From NCBI RefSeq assembly GCF_004358755.1, contig NZ_SMZY01000002.1, forward strand, positions 1,178,001 to 1,242,000: a stretch of DNA of 64,000 nucleotides, written 5' to 3'. The position numbers were made by a program, and so were the translations under genes. Of the stretch, positions 37,008 to 46,340 are shown in pieces. Source of the stretch: Peribacillus frigoritolerans (GTDB lineage Bacteria > Bacillota > Bacilli > Bacillales > Bacillaceae). The notes under the pieces were generated by a model that was not told the DNA's origin, made no database searches, and saw nothing but the letters and a program-made list of their open reading frames with translations. The stretch's first letter is position 1; each line of letters starts with the position of its first letter.

Positions 37008-37100
37008 ATGAAATTGGCATTAATCTTAGGGGTATGCATCACTTTTCTAGTTTCGATATTCACTGCTGGGTACAACGATAAGCCGGGCGTGAAAAAATAA
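37008..37100 (+). CDS. 30-residue single-span membrane peptide
   Basis: Starts MKLALILGVCITF and ends DKPGVKK. One hydrophobic helix of about 18 residues, then a short polar tail. AGGGAGG at 8-10 bases, a perfect -10 promoter and a terminator immediately after give all marks of an expressed gene. Unlike its neighbours it is on the plus strand. Function unknown. Confidence 0.7.
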   Translation: MKLALILGVCITFLVSIFTAGYNDKPGVKK

Positions 37101-37105
37101 ACATA

Positions 37106-37146
37106 AAAAAAAACGGCCTGAGAAGTTTTCTCAGGTCGTTTTTTTG
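37106..37146. terminator. bidirectional terminator
   Basis: AACGGCCTGAGAA/TTCTCAGGTCGTT stem with A and T runs on both sides; it serves the 30-residue gene (+) and trmL (-), whose stop codon lies within it. Confidence 0.88.
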
Positions 37147-37625
37147 AGTAATCCAGGATAGTTCTGCTGTCTTAATGCTTCGTAGATTAAAATCGCAGCG
37201 GTGTTCGATAAATTGAGGGATCTCACATTTCCTGTCATCGGCAAACGAAGACATCTTTCCAGATTTTCAGCAATTAAGTCTTTCGGAAGTCCTGTCGTTT
37301 CTTTCCCGAAAACAAAGAAGGTATCTTCTTCATGATTGCTGTAGTCAAATGTTGTATGCGGTTGTTCTCCGAATTTCGTTATATAGTAGAATTCCCCTTG
37401 CGGATAGGCTTCAAAAAGCTCATCTAAGGAATCGTGATAAACAACATTTACAAATTCCCAATAATCAAGCCCTGCACGCTTCAGCATTTTGTCATCCGTT
37501 CTGAATCCAAGAGGACGGATTAAATGCAGCGTGGTGTTGGTTGCAGCGCAAGTCCGCGCAATATTTCCTGTGTTTGCCGGAATTTCCGGCTGATAGAGTA
37601 CGACATGTAATGCCACTTTCTTCAC
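37131..37625 (-). CDS. trmL: tRNA (cytidine/uridine-34 2'-O)-methyltransferase
   Basis: 164-residue SPOUT methyltransferase. Motifs: GNIARTCAATNT, FGKETTGLP and the knot motif LPMTGNVRSLNLSNTAAIL. Methylates the wobble nucleotide of certain tRNA-Leu species. This is cspR of B. subtilis, in conserved order with queG and the amidase gene. Confidence 0.95.
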   Translation of the reverse strand: MKKVALHVVLYQPEIPANTGNIARTCAATNTTLHLIRPLGFRTDDKMLKRAGLDYWEFVNVVYHDSLDELFEAYPQGEFYYITKFGEQPHTTFDYSNHEEDTFFVFGKETTGLPKDLIAENLERCLRLPMTGNVRSLNLSNTAAILIYEALRQQNYPGLLKKTT

Positions 37626-37660
37626 CTCATCTAAATCTGTTACCCGTATTATACCACTTA

Positions 37661-38551
37661 TTATTTTTTAGAGCCCGAATCATCCTCGATATGAAAAAAT
37701 CTATACTTAATGTTCGGCGTGTAAGCTGTTGAGTCTTCATAATCCCAATAACGCATTCGGCTGTTGTACGTATTTGCATTTACAAGAGGCATGTTTGCCT
37801 GATCCTTAGCTACAACAATCGTTGTATGATCAAACCTGCCGTCCCCTTGAAAATCATAACAGATGACATCCCCCGGCATTAACACCTCAGGCGCGCGTAC
37901 AGCTGTCGCCCTCAAGCCTGTCTTTGAATTTCCGAGATGCAGGGTGAGGGAATGGGCAACCGTCCAGCTGTAGCTCCAGATATTGTTCTGCATCCACCAT
38001 CCGGCTGATCGCCCCGGGTACCCTCTCATTGGAGCGCCGCCAGCGTGAAGACACTGGGAAACATAGTTCGTGCAGTTCACATCGAAGTTTTTAAACTTGG
38101 GATTGTGGGTGTTCCACCATCTTTCAGCATATTGAACGGCAGCGAGCCTGTCGTAGAAAAAAGAGACTCTTTCAATTGAAGGATCTTCACTTTCTGCAAT
38201 AGGTTCATCATACTCATGCTCGACCTTATAATCCCTGATGATTGTTCCATTTTGAAACTCAGCTATACGGCTTTCCGTTTTTTCTTCAAGATAAAAGGAT
38301 TCCTTATCTTTATGAAAATATTTATAATGGCACCGGTAAAGAACACGCTGCTCAAGGTCAGATACTTTATCCAGCTCCAGCAATTGAACAGAGGCATTTC
38401 CTTTTAAAATCTCGACATCCCGGTCTTCCAGAATCTTTTTTTTCCGCAGCATCGCTTTGCTGTCTTCTATAATATCAAGCTCTTTAGCACGCCGATTATT
38501 GATAAGAAGCTCTAACTTCGCCTTTATTGCAGCTGAAAGATTATTTTTCAT
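37661..38551 (-). CDS. amidase-domain protein (YhbB-like)
   Basis: 296 residues. The C-terminal half (about 130-285) is a CHAP/Amidase_6-type cysteine domain: NCTNYVSQCLHAGG contains the probable catalytic Cys and FDHTTIVV the His. The N-terminal half is a charged helical region. No signal peptide is evident. A cell-wall amidase or sporulation-linked role is plausible. Lies between trmL and queG as yhbB does in B. subtilis. Confidence 0.87.
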   Translation of the reverse strand: MKNNLSAAIKAKLELLINNRRAKELDIIEDSKAMLRKKKILEDRDVEILKGNASVQLLELDKVSDLEQRVLYRCHYKYFHKDKESFYLEEKTESRIAEFQNGTIIRDYKVEHEYDEPIAESEDPSIERVSFFYDRLAAVQYAERWWNTHNPKFKNFDVNCTNYVSQCLHAGGAPMRGYPGRSAGWWMQNNIWSYSWTVAHSLTLHLGNSKTGLRATAVRAPEVLMPGDVICYDFQGDGRFDHTTIVVAKDQANMPLVNANTYNSRMRYWDYEDSTAYTPNIKYRFFHIEDDSGSKK

Positions 38552-38616
38552 CCATGCCTCACCGCCATATTTGTCGTTAGTAAGACCATATGAAAGGAGA
38601 TTGGCAAGTATGAAAC

Positions 38617-39750
38617 TTACGCTTCTATTAGCGATATTCCTTTTTCGATTTCATCCCGGACTTCTTCGTCTTCTTCATGCTGAAGGGCTTTTTTCAAGTC
38701 GATCAGCCTTTCTTTTCCGCCAATTGAGCCAATTGCCCAAGCAGCAGTTCCGCGAATAACCGGACGCGGATCTTTATGCATCAGCTGGATTAGTTCAGGG
38801 ATAGCGGTTTGATCTTTAAAGTGAGCGAGCGCAATAATTGCATTTCTCTGAATCGGTTTCTTCCCTCTCCATGACCCAGATACATGTCCAAACTTTTCTT
38901 TAAACTCTCTGTTGCTCATGGTAAGAAGGGGCTTAAGCTTCGGCTTTGCAATCTCAGGATCCGGCTCCATTTCGGCATGAAGATGAAAATCCTTGCCTTT
39001 GTTTTCGGGACAAACGGTTTGGCACGTATCACAGCCATATAAACGGTTGCCCAGCTTCTTTCTGTATTTATCCGCTAAAAAGCCTTTCGTCTGTGTTAAA
39101 AAGGCGATGCATTTATTTGAATCAAGCTGGCCGCCCTGTACAAGTGCTCCTGTCGGACACGCATCCACACAAATATTGCAGCTGCCGCATCGGTCTTCCA
39201 TTGGTGTATCCGGTGAAAATGGAATATTTGTGACGATTTCACCCAAGTATACATACGATCCAAATTCCGGAGTGATGATCGCACAGTTTTTCCCGCTCCA
39301 GCCAATGCCCGCTCTTTCTGCCACAGCCCTGTCTGACAATTCGCCTGTATCAACCATTGATTTAAACTCAGCATTCGGAACCCGCTCCCGTATATATACC
39401 TCGAGCTTATTCAGCCGATCTCTTAATACATGGTGATAGTCCTGTCCCCAGGAAGCTCTGCAAAAGATACCTCTTCTATCTTCCTTCGTGCTTCTGGGTG
39501 CATCCTTCAGCTTGGATGGATAAGCAAGCGCAATGGAAATAATCGATTTTGCCCCCGGCAGGAGGACATCGGGATTTGTCCGTTTTTCAAGATCAGGCTC
39601 TTCAAAACCGGACTGATATCCATTTTGTTCGTGAACAATCAGCCGCTGCTTCAGTTCATCGAAAACAGAGGCCTGTGCAAATCCGATTTTATCAATGCCG
39701 ATGCTTTTGCTGAATGAAAGAATATCCTGCTTAAGTTCTTCATAATTCAT
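38617..39750 (-). CDS. queG: epoxyqueuosine reductase
   Basis: Start chosen at 39750 (GGGAGG upstream), 377 residues. N-terminal cobalamin-binding reductase region, two 4Fe-4S clusters (CGSCNICVDACPTGAL and CDTCQTVCPEN) and C-terminal HEAT-like repeats. Performs the last step of queuosine synthesis in tRNA. Corresponds to yhbA of B. subtilis. Confidence 0.95.
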   Translation of the reverse strand: MNYEELKQDILSFSKSIGIDKIGFAQASVFDELKQRLIVHEQNGYQSGFEEPDLEKRTNPDVLLPGAKSIISIALAYPSKLKDAPRSTKEDRRGIFCRASWGQDYHHVLRDRLNKLEVYIRERVPNAEFKSMVDTGELSDRAVAERAGIGWSGKNCAIITPEFGSYVYLGEIVTNIPFSPDTPMEDRCGSCNICVDACPTGALVQGGQLDSNKCIAFLTQTKGFLADKYRKKLGNRLYGCDTCQTVCPENKGKDFHLHAEMEPDPEIAKPKLKPLLTMSNREFKEKFGHVSGSWRGKKPIQRNAIIALAHFKDQTAIPELIQLMHKDPRPVIRGTAAWAIGSIGGKERLIDLKKALQHEEDEEVRDEIEKGISLIEA

Positions 39751-39834
39751 GTCCTGCACCTCCCTTCGGTTCATATTTTCGAAAAGACATTATCTTATAT
39801 GGTAAAATAAGTTCATTAAAAAGTGGAGGATAAA

Positions 39835-40503
39835 ATGATGGAAATTTCCATAAACCCTGAAATCAAACAGCATTTTCCTGATTTCAAATTGGGCGTTATT
39901 GAGTATACAGCCATAAGTGTATCAGAATCCCCGCAAATGCTTAAAGGAAGAATGCGGCTCTTCCAGGAATCAATCTTCTTTGAAATGGAAGACAAAAAAG
40001 TACAGGATCTTAAACCGATTGGAGAATGGCGGAGCATTTTTAAAAAGCTTGGCACAGATCCTGGCCGGTATCGCCCTTCAAGCGAAGCGCTGTACCGCAG
40101 GATTCAAAAACAGCAGTACCTTGAACCTATCCATTCAGCAGTCGATCTAAATAACTTCTTCTCCCTGCAGCATCAAATCCCATTCGGCATTTACGATGCG
40201 GATAAACTTTCAGGGAAGATTGAAATCAAGGTTGGAAATGAAGCGGATGTTTATATGGCCATCAATGGACGGGATGTATCGATGAATGGCAAAATACTTT
40301 CATCAGATGACATAGGTGCCTTTGGAGGCCCTTATGTGGACTCAAAGCGGACCGCAGTCACAGAAAAAACGACAAACGCGCTTCACTTGATCTATCTCCA
40401 GCCAAGCATGGATCATGAAAATGCAGATGAAATGTTATCATCATTAACGAAAATGTTCATTCAGATTCATGGCGGGGATGGAAAGTACAGGTTAGTTAAG
40501 TAA
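39835..40503 (+). CDS. B3/B4 tRNA-binding-domain protein
   Basis: 222 residues, starting at the ATG after GTGGAGGA. Contains the B3/B4 fold known from the beta subunit of phenylalanyl-tRNA synthetase (LGTDPGRYRPSSEAL is diagnostic). Stand-alone proteins of this type may act in tRNA quality control or sugar/nucleotide handling; the function is not established. Divergent from queG. Confidence 0.88.
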   Translation: MMEISINPEIKQHFPDFKLGVIEYTAISVSESPQMLKGRMRLFQESIFFEMEDKKVQDLKPIGEWRSIFKKLGTDPGRYRPSSEALYRRIQKQQYLEPIHSAVDLNNFFSLQHQIPFGIYDADKLSGKIEIKVGNEADVYMAINGRDVSMNGKILSSDDIGAFGGPYVDSKRTAVTEKTTNALHLIYLQPSMDHENADEMLSSLTKMFIQIHGGDGKYRLVK

Positions 40504-40522
40504 TTCATCAGACATAGCATTT

Positions 40523-40558
40523 CCTCTCTGTTCTAGGGAGGAATTTTTTCTTTTTTTT
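40523..40558 (+). terminator. terminator of the B3/B4 gene
   Basis: CCTCTCT/AGGGAGG stem with one mismatch, followed by T-rich sequence. Confidence 0.65.
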
Positions 40559-40564
40559 AAAATG

Positions 40565-40606
40565 AAAAAACGCAATGCCCCGTTTGTCAAAAAACGAAAC
40601 ACTGCG
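40565..40606 (-). terminator. tRNA-Gly terminator
   Basis: AACGCAGTG/..TTGCGTT stem and T6 on the minus strand, just after the tRNA. Confidence 0.7.
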
Positions 40607-40618
40607 TTGTATATGTAT

Positions 40619-40692
40619 TGGAGCGGGTGATGGGAATCGAACCCACGACATTAGCTTGGAAGGCTAGAGTTTTACCATTAAACTACACCCGC
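40619..40692 (-). tRNA. tRNA-Gly (UCC)
   Basis: Full cloverleaf: acceptor GCGGGTG/CACCCGC, discriminator T, encoded CCA, T-loop GGTTCGATTCC, anticodon loop CTTCCAA (anticodon TCC). 74 bases including CCA. Confidence 0.96.
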
Positions 40693-40808
40693 AAGAGGTA
40701 ATAAAGATATTATAGCAAAAATTGAACCCGTCTTCAACCGGAAACATCACATTTTGTCGAAATAAGGATAAAGAAAAAACAGGAGTCCTGTTTTTTCTCC
40801 ATCGTCTA

Positions 40809-42386
40809 TTACGATTTAGAAGTCAGGGAATGCCGGTATTCATTTGGTGTAAGACCAACATGTCTCTTAAATACCTTACTGAAGTACTTTTCATTTTGAT
40901 AGCCTACCCCATAGGCTACTTCATATATTTTCAAATATGGATTCTCAAGCAGGTTTTTGGCTTTCTCCATGCGGATATTTGTCAGGTAATCCGTAAGTGT
41001 TGCATGATAATCCTGTTTGAATTTCCTCGAAATGTATTCGCGGCTCAGAAAAAACCGGTCGGCAATATCCTGGAGATTGATATCCTCCTGATAATGCTGC
41101 TGCAGGTATTCTTCAATTTGCTGCATGTTGTTTTTTTCTTTCTGATATTTCACATTGGAAAGAAGCTTAATAAGCTCGCTGAATTCTTTTTTCTTTTCTT
41201 CTTTAAATTTTTCAAAAGAAAAAGAACCGTCTTCCTTCCAATAATCCGTGCCTTGATAAAAAACAGGATGGTGATGAACCTCATATTCTTTCATCCAGTT
41301 GTTTCTCAGCAAATCAAATTGATTTTCCCAGAGTTTAATCTGCTCTAATGAAAGTGTATGTTCATTAACCAGCTTTATGAAAATCTGCTCCAGCTGTTTT
41401 TCTGCCTGTGCCACACTTCCAGATTTAATCGACCACTTCAGTTCGTTTGAGTAATCAAACAGATGCAATAGCGGCTTTATATCAGTCTCTTTACCCGTCA
41501 CAATCCTTTTCTGACTCAATAAATGATGTTTTATATATACTTGCTCAGCAGATGTGTAAGCCTCGCTTAAGTCATTCGATTTCTTTCCAAGTGCAAGAAT
41601 ACAATTAATTTTATGAGATTGATAGATGAATGAGCTGATCTGCTCTGCAAGGTACATCACATTCTTATTCTTCCAAAAAAGAATAACAAGTTCTTCTTCC
41701 TTGTTGATGTTCCGGAAACAAACACCGTCATTCTGCTTTCTGACTATTTCGTTGCAGATGTTCGTCAGGGCCGAATAGGCAAGCTCATAATCACCTTGGA
41801 ATGATTTCATGACAATTGATTTTAAAGGTAGAATGGCAACCGTTTTTTCCGCAAGCGACATGGAAATGCCAAATTCTTTTTCAATTTTCTTTTCCGCGGA
41901 TTCGGATCTTTCTTTTTTTGTACAGAGACCTGACAGCAGCCTGTCCCAATAGAGCGGCTTCACTTCGTTCATGACAAGGCTTTCTTCAGCCTGAGAGGTT
42001 CTTGACCTGGCTTGCTCTTTCCATTCTGCAACGGCCCGTTCCAAAGTTTCATTTAAAACATCAGGTTCAATCGGCTTAAGAATATAATCAAAGCTTTTAT
42101 ACGCAATCGCATTTCGCATATAATCAAAATCATCATATCCGCTCACCACAATCGTTTTGCTGCCAAAATCAGAGGAATGTAGCCATTTTAACAAACTTAT
42201 TCCATCCCTTCTCGGCATTCTCATATCTGTAAAAATAATTTCCGGCCTGTGCTCGGTGATCAGCGCAGCAGCTTCTTCGCCGTCTTCTGCTTCAATAATG
42301 GTATCAATGCCATGCTTTTCCCAGTCAGCGAGCAGCATGAGCCCTTCACGCACATGCTTTTCATCATCAATTATGATGGCCTTCAT
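40809..42386 (-). CDS. YesN-type AraC-family response regulator
   Basis: 525 residues. Receiver domain (IIDDEKHVREG; IIFTDMRMPRRDG; ILKPIEP), a long middle region and two AraC helix-turn-helix motifs at the C-terminus (DIADRFFLSREYISRKFKQD; VAYGVGYQNEKYFSKVFKRH). The start at 42386 has GGAAGG upstream; it overlaps the kinase gene by 20 bases. Probably controls the adjacent sugar ABC importer. Confidence 0.94.
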   Translation of the reverse strand: MKAIIIDDEKHVREGLMLLADWEKHGIDTIIEAEDGEEAAALITEHRPEIIFTDMRMPRRDGISLLKWLHSSDFGSKTIVVSGYDDFDYMRNAIAYKSFDYILKPIEPDVLNETLERAVAEWKEQARSRTSQAEESLVMNEVKPLYWDRLLSGLCTKKERSESAEKKIEKEFGISMSLAEKTVAILPLKSIVMKSFQGDYELAYSALTNICNEIVRKQNDGVCFRNINKEEELVILFWKNKNVMYLAEQISSFIYQSHKINCILALGKKSNDLSEAYTSAEQVYIKHHLLSQKRIVTGKETDIKPLLHLFDYSNELKWSIKSGSVAQAEKQLEQIFIKLVNEHTLSLEQIKLWENQFDLLRNNWMKEYEVHHHPVFYQGTDYWKEDGSFSFEKFKEEKKKEFSELIKLLSNVKYQKEKNNMQQIEEYLQQHYQEDINLQDIADRFFLSREYISRKFKQDYHATLTDYLTNIRMEKAKNLLENPYLKIYEVAYGVGYQNEKYFSKVFKRHVGLTPNEYRHSLTSKS

Positions 42387-44178
42387 TTTTCTCACCTTCC
42401 AGCTGGACCGGCAGCCTCATGGTGACCATGAATCCGCCCTCCTCTTTATTTTCAAGAAAAAGCTTTGCTTTGTGATCATAATAAAGCTTAAGCCGCGAAT
42501 AGACGTTTTTCAGTCCAATATTCGTCTTCGGACCTTTTTTATTCAGCGCATCCGCTCTAAAGTGCTCGTAAATCTCATTCAGCCTTTGCGGTGTCACACC
42601 AAAGCCGTTGTCGGTTATTCTCAGCACAAGCTCATTTTCATCCCTGTAACACTTCAACTCTATGCTTCCAATTCCTTCACGGATATCAAAGCCATGCTTA
42701 AAGTAGTTTTCAATGATAGGCTGCAGAATCATTTTAGGGACAAGAATATGCTGAACGTTTTGCTCAACCTCGACATGATAATGCAGATGGTCGCCAAACC
42801 GCTCTTTTTGCAAAAGAAGAAAAGCATTTGTGTAGGTAATTTCTTTGCTCAGCGGAACGAGATCCTCCTCCATGTTCATCCCATATCTCATAATCTTGGA
42901 GAGGTGAGTAATCAAGGAATAGATTTGCGGAACTTTGTTTTTCAGAGCAACCGTCCCGATTGACTGCAGGGCATTATAAAGAAAATGCGGATTGATCTGC
43001 GACTGCAGCACTTTGATCTGATTTGTCTTGTTTTCAAGCTCAAGCTTGTATTCCCTTGTAATCAGCTGATTAATCCGCTCAATCATCTGCTGAAAGCGGG
43101 AGCCGAGTATGCCGATTTCATCCGATCCAAAAGACTGGGAGGCAATCTTCATATTCCCTTTTTCGACCTGTTCGATATTCTGCAGAAGAATTCGGATCGG
43201 AGACGTAATTTTAAACGAAACAAACAAGACAGCCAGCACGACGAGCGATAACCCGATGACACCAAAAAGAATGTTAATTTTCGCTACGCTGTAGGCGCTG
43301 TCATACAGAATATGATACGGTACTCGTTTTACTAGAATCCAGCCTCCAGAGGAATCAGATAACCTGTCATACATCATCACGCCATTAAATGAATTCTCTT
43401 TCCACTCCAGAGTTCCTGATGTACTGTCTGCTTTCATGATACTCTCAATCCACTTCTGATCATTCTGACGGTCTGTAATCTCTTCATTTGAACTGTAGAT
43501 CATTTCCCCTTCTGATGAAAGCAGAAAAAACTCCTCTGATTCACGGTTGTACAAGTTTCTGCTCATGTCAATAATCGTATCGGGAGAGATTCCAAGGGTA
43601 ATGTAGCCGAGAACATCGCTTCCGGGAACGTTAGTGAGGGCCCGGTGCATCATGATAATGTCTCTGCCTCTTCTCGCACTGTTTTCATGACTTGCATATA
43701 TAGGCTCGATATACATGTTGTAGGGACTGCGCTCAGCACTGTTGAAGGCCTCATTCTTTTTGTCTTCAATGCTGGTTGAAAATACAACGGTCGACCGTTT
43801 CGTTGCGGAAATCACCCTGTCATCTTTTGCATAGGAGATTTTTACCTCGTTGATCGTATCCCCTGTATAAAGAATCGTCTGCATCACATTTTTCACAATG
43901 CCCACATTTTGATAGTCATTTTTTTCATCAGGCGATCTCAAATAATTAATGAAATCCGGGTTATTGTATAGTGAGAGGGTCAGCCCGTTGAGCTCATTCA
44001 AGTAGCTTTCCAGGTTGATTTTCCCCTGGTACAGCAGGTTGCTGCTTTCTTTGACAACCTGGTCTTCAAGAGACCCTTTCGTATATAAGTACGTTATTAA
44101 AATGGAACTGCCGAACGGCACGATGGTTGTAATCATCAATAAAACAATCAGCTTATTGCGGATGCTTCTCTTCAGCAT
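42367..44178 (-). CDS. YesM-type sensor histidine kinase
   Basis: 603 residues. Helix near 12-32, a large extracellular dCache-like sensor, helix near 300-322, HAMP domain, and the LytS/YesM-type kinase core with the box INPHFLYNALQSIG and a HATPase domain (ITDNGFG, GLKNVYSRL). Co-translated with the AraC-type regulator. Such pairs sense oligosaccharides outside the cell and switch on a neighbouring CUT1 importer. Confidence 0.94.
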   Translation of the reverse strand: MLKRSIRNKLIVLLMITTIVPFGSSILITYLYTKGSLEDQVVKESSNLLYQGKINLESYLNELNGLTLSLYNNPDFINYLRSPDEKNDYQNVGIVKNVMQTILYTGDTINEVKISYAKDDRVISATKRSTVVFSTSIEDKKNEAFNSAERSPYNMYIEPIYASHENSARRGRDIIMMHRALTNVPGSDVLGYITLGISPDTIIDMSRNLYNRESEEFFLLSSEGEMIYSSNEEITDRQNDQKWIESIMKADSTSGTLEWKENSFNGVMMYDRLSDSSGGWILVKRVPYHILYDSAYSVAKINILFGVIGLSLVVLAVLFVSFKITSPIRILLQNIEQVEKGNMKIASQSFGSDEIGILGSRFQQMIERINQLITREYKLELENKTNQIKVLQSQINPHFLYNALQSIGTVALKNKVPQIYSLITHLSKIMRYGMNMEEDLVPLSKEITYTNAFLLLQKERFGDHLHYHVEVEQNVQHILVPKMILQPIIENYFKHGFDIREGIGSIELKCYRDENELVLRITDNGFGVTPQRLNEIYEHFRADALNKKGPKTNIGLKNVYSRLKLYYDHKAKLFLENKEEGGFMVTMRLPVQLEGEKNEGHHN

Positions 44179-44389
44179 GGGGTCTGACCTCCAGGGACTC
44201 GCTTATTCTTTAGTATATAACTAGGTTAATAGGCTTAAAAGAACTTTTTGGAATCTTCCTGCAAATACCTTTGGAGTTAGTAGGAGGTTTAGTGGATGGC
44301 ATCATTACATTGCAGTCTTAAAATGATATGTATGTGGAAGCAAATTTTGAGTGAGTTAGCATTGCATCATGCCTTTTGATGGGCCAATT

Positions 44390-44880
44390 GGCTCTTACAC
44401 ACTTCAGTTCGTGCTGCTAACTTCTTTTTACAACGCCTAATTGCTCTTGAACACTCCGGTTTGTGCTGCTAACTTCTTTTTACAACACTTAATCGCTCTT
44501 GAACACTCTAGTTCGTGCTGCTAACTTCTTTTTACAACACTTAATCGCTCTTGAACACTCCAGTTCGTGCTGCTAACTTCTTTTTACAACACTTAATCGC
44601 TCTTGAACACTCTAGTTCGTGCTGCTAACTCCTTTTTACAACACTTAATCGCTCTTGAACGCTCCAGTTCGTGCTGCTAACTTCTTTTTACAACACTTAA
44701 TCGCTCTTGAACACTCTAGTTCGTGCTGCTAACTCCTTTTTACAACACTTAATCGCTCTTGAACGCTCCAGTTCGTGCTGCTAACTCCTTTTTACAACAC
44801 TTAATCGCTCTTGAACGCTCCAGTTCGTGCTGCTAACTTCTTTTTACAACACTTAATCGCGCTTGAACACTCCAATTTAG
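44390..44880. repeat. 52-bp tandem repeat array, about 9.5 copies
   Basis: Unit begins CGCTCTTGAACACTC and contains TTCGTGCTGCTAACTTC and TTTTTACAACACTTAAT. Units start at 44390, 44442, 44494, 44546, 44598, 44650, 44702, 44754, 44806 and 44858 (partial), exactly 52 bases apart. Outer units are diverged. CTAG and CCAG variants alternate in the middle, pointing to duplication of 104-bp dimers. No open frame. It lies between the kinase gene and the binding-protein terminator. Confidence 0.95.
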
Positions 44881-44935
44881 TGACCAGCCCTGCCGAAACC
44901 TATTTATTCGTGCATAAATTCAGCCTATATGAAAA

Positions 44936-44965
44936 GAAAGCACACCCATAACAGGTGTGCTTTCT
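44936..44965. terminator. terminator of the second sugar ABC operon
   Basis: GAAAGCACACC pairs perfectly with GGTGTGCTTTC. Confidence 0.85.
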
Positions 44966-44974
44966 ATCAGTCTA

Positions 44975-46258
44975 TTACTTCAAATTATCCCATGAAGATT
45001 GGAATCTCTCAAGCAATGTATCATAATCAATTTTGCCTGCAGCGTATTCCTGAATAGCAGCTGCGAATTCTTTATTTGCTCCATCCGGCCATTTGAACCA
45101 AGTCCAAGGAATTGTTTTCTCTTCCTTAGAGTAATCAAGGATTGACGTTCCCAGATCGCCAAGACCTGCTGGCTCAATGTTATCAAATGCTGGAATGAAT
45201 GCAAATTCTTCTGTGATGTAGCGTTTACCAGTTTCAGAAGAAACCATCCAGTCTAAGAATGTTTTAGCTTCTTCAAGATGTTCTGAGTTTTTATTCAATA
45301 CCCAGTTATTTGGAACGCCTACAGGAAGGTTTCCTGCACTTTCATCATTGCTGATTGGAATTGGAAGGAAGCCCATGTTGATTTCAGGATTGATTTCAGT
45401 GATCATGTTCTCAGTCCAGTTTCCTTGTTGAAGCATTGCTGTTTCACCAGAAGCAAAAAGTGTTACTTGAGTATTGTAATCTGTTGTTAATGGGTTATCA
45501 TTTGCATATTTAAGCTCTGTATCAAGTACTTCTTTGAACTCTTTAAATTGCTTGTTGCCAACGATTTTCTCAGATCCATCATATAATCCAGCGATAAATG
45601 CTTCTGGATCTTCCTGCTGAGCAAATGGAATGTTAAGTAAATGCTGTCCAATTACCCACCATTCGCCATAACCTGCAGAGAATGGAGTGATCTTTTTAGC
45701 TTCAAGCTTTTTCGCAGCTTCTTTTAACTCGTCAATTGTTTTAGGCGGCTCTGTAATCCCCGCTTTTTCAAATAAATCTTTGTTGTAAACAAATCCGTAT
45801 CCTTCAAGGTTTACAGGCATACCATACAGCTTGCCGTCTGCATCTGTCATTGGCACTTTACCGATTGGAAGAACATGCTCAACCCATGGCTCGCCTGATA
45901 GATCAGCTAACTTTTCTTTCCAAAGCTCTAATTCTTTAAATCCGCCGTTGTTGAAAATATCCGGCTCTTCACCTGAAGCAAATTTTGCTTTAAGCGCTGC
46001 ACCGTAATCGGCACCTCCGCCCACTGTTTCAAGCTTAACTTTAATGTTTGGATGCTCAGCTTCGAATTCTTTAATCATCGCTTGAAGCTGATCCGCAATT
46101 TCAACTTTGAACTGGAAGAAATTAAGCGTTACTACTTCATCACCAGACTTAGAATCTCCGCCTGACTCACCATCTTTAGCCGTTTCTTTAGAAGAACAGC
46201 CAGCCATAATACCAAATACGAATACTAAAGACATACATAATAACAGAAAGCGTTTCAT
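44975..46258 (-). CDS. extracellular sugar-binding lipoprotein, second CUT1 importer
   Basis: 427 residues from the ATG at 46258, which has AAGGAGG upstream; the frame extends 35 codons further without support. Lipobox MAGC (Cys near 20), then a Glu/Gly/Ser-rich linker and a MalE-like binding domain. Third gene of the operon after the two permeases, an unusual order, with a terminator after it. Probably an oligosaccharide binder linked to the neighbouring YesMN-type pair. Confidence 0.93.
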   Translation of the reverse strand: MKRFLLLCMSLVFVFGIMAGCSSKETAKDGESGGDSKSGDEVVTLNFFQFKVEIADQLQAMIKEFEAEHPNIKVKLETVGGGADYGAALKAKFASGEEPDIFNNGGFKELELWKEKLADLSGEPWVEHVLPIGKVPMTDADGKLYGMPVNLEGYGFVYNKDLFEKAGITEPPKTIDELKEAAKKLEAKKITPFSAGYGEWWVIGQHLLNIPFAQQEDPEAFIAGLYDGSEKIVGNKQFKEFKEVLDTELKYANDNPLTTDYNTQVTLFASGETAMLQQGNWTENMITEINPEINMGFLPIPISNDESAGNLPVGVPNNWVLNKNSEHLEEAKTFLDWMVSSETGKRYITEEFAFIPAFDNIEPAGLGDLGTSILDYSKEEKTIPWTWFKWPDGANKEFAAAIQEYAAGKIDYDTLLERFQSSWDNLK

Positions 46259-46340
46259 GAATGGTTTGACCTCCTTGATAACTATAATATTATATAATTT
46301 TCTGCACCCATTACGTCCAATGAATGCAGAAACTTTATAT

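Noticed and set aside
44390-44880. CRISPR array
   Set aside because: The 52-bp units are contiguous and nearly identical over their whole length, with no unique spacers and no cas genes nearby.
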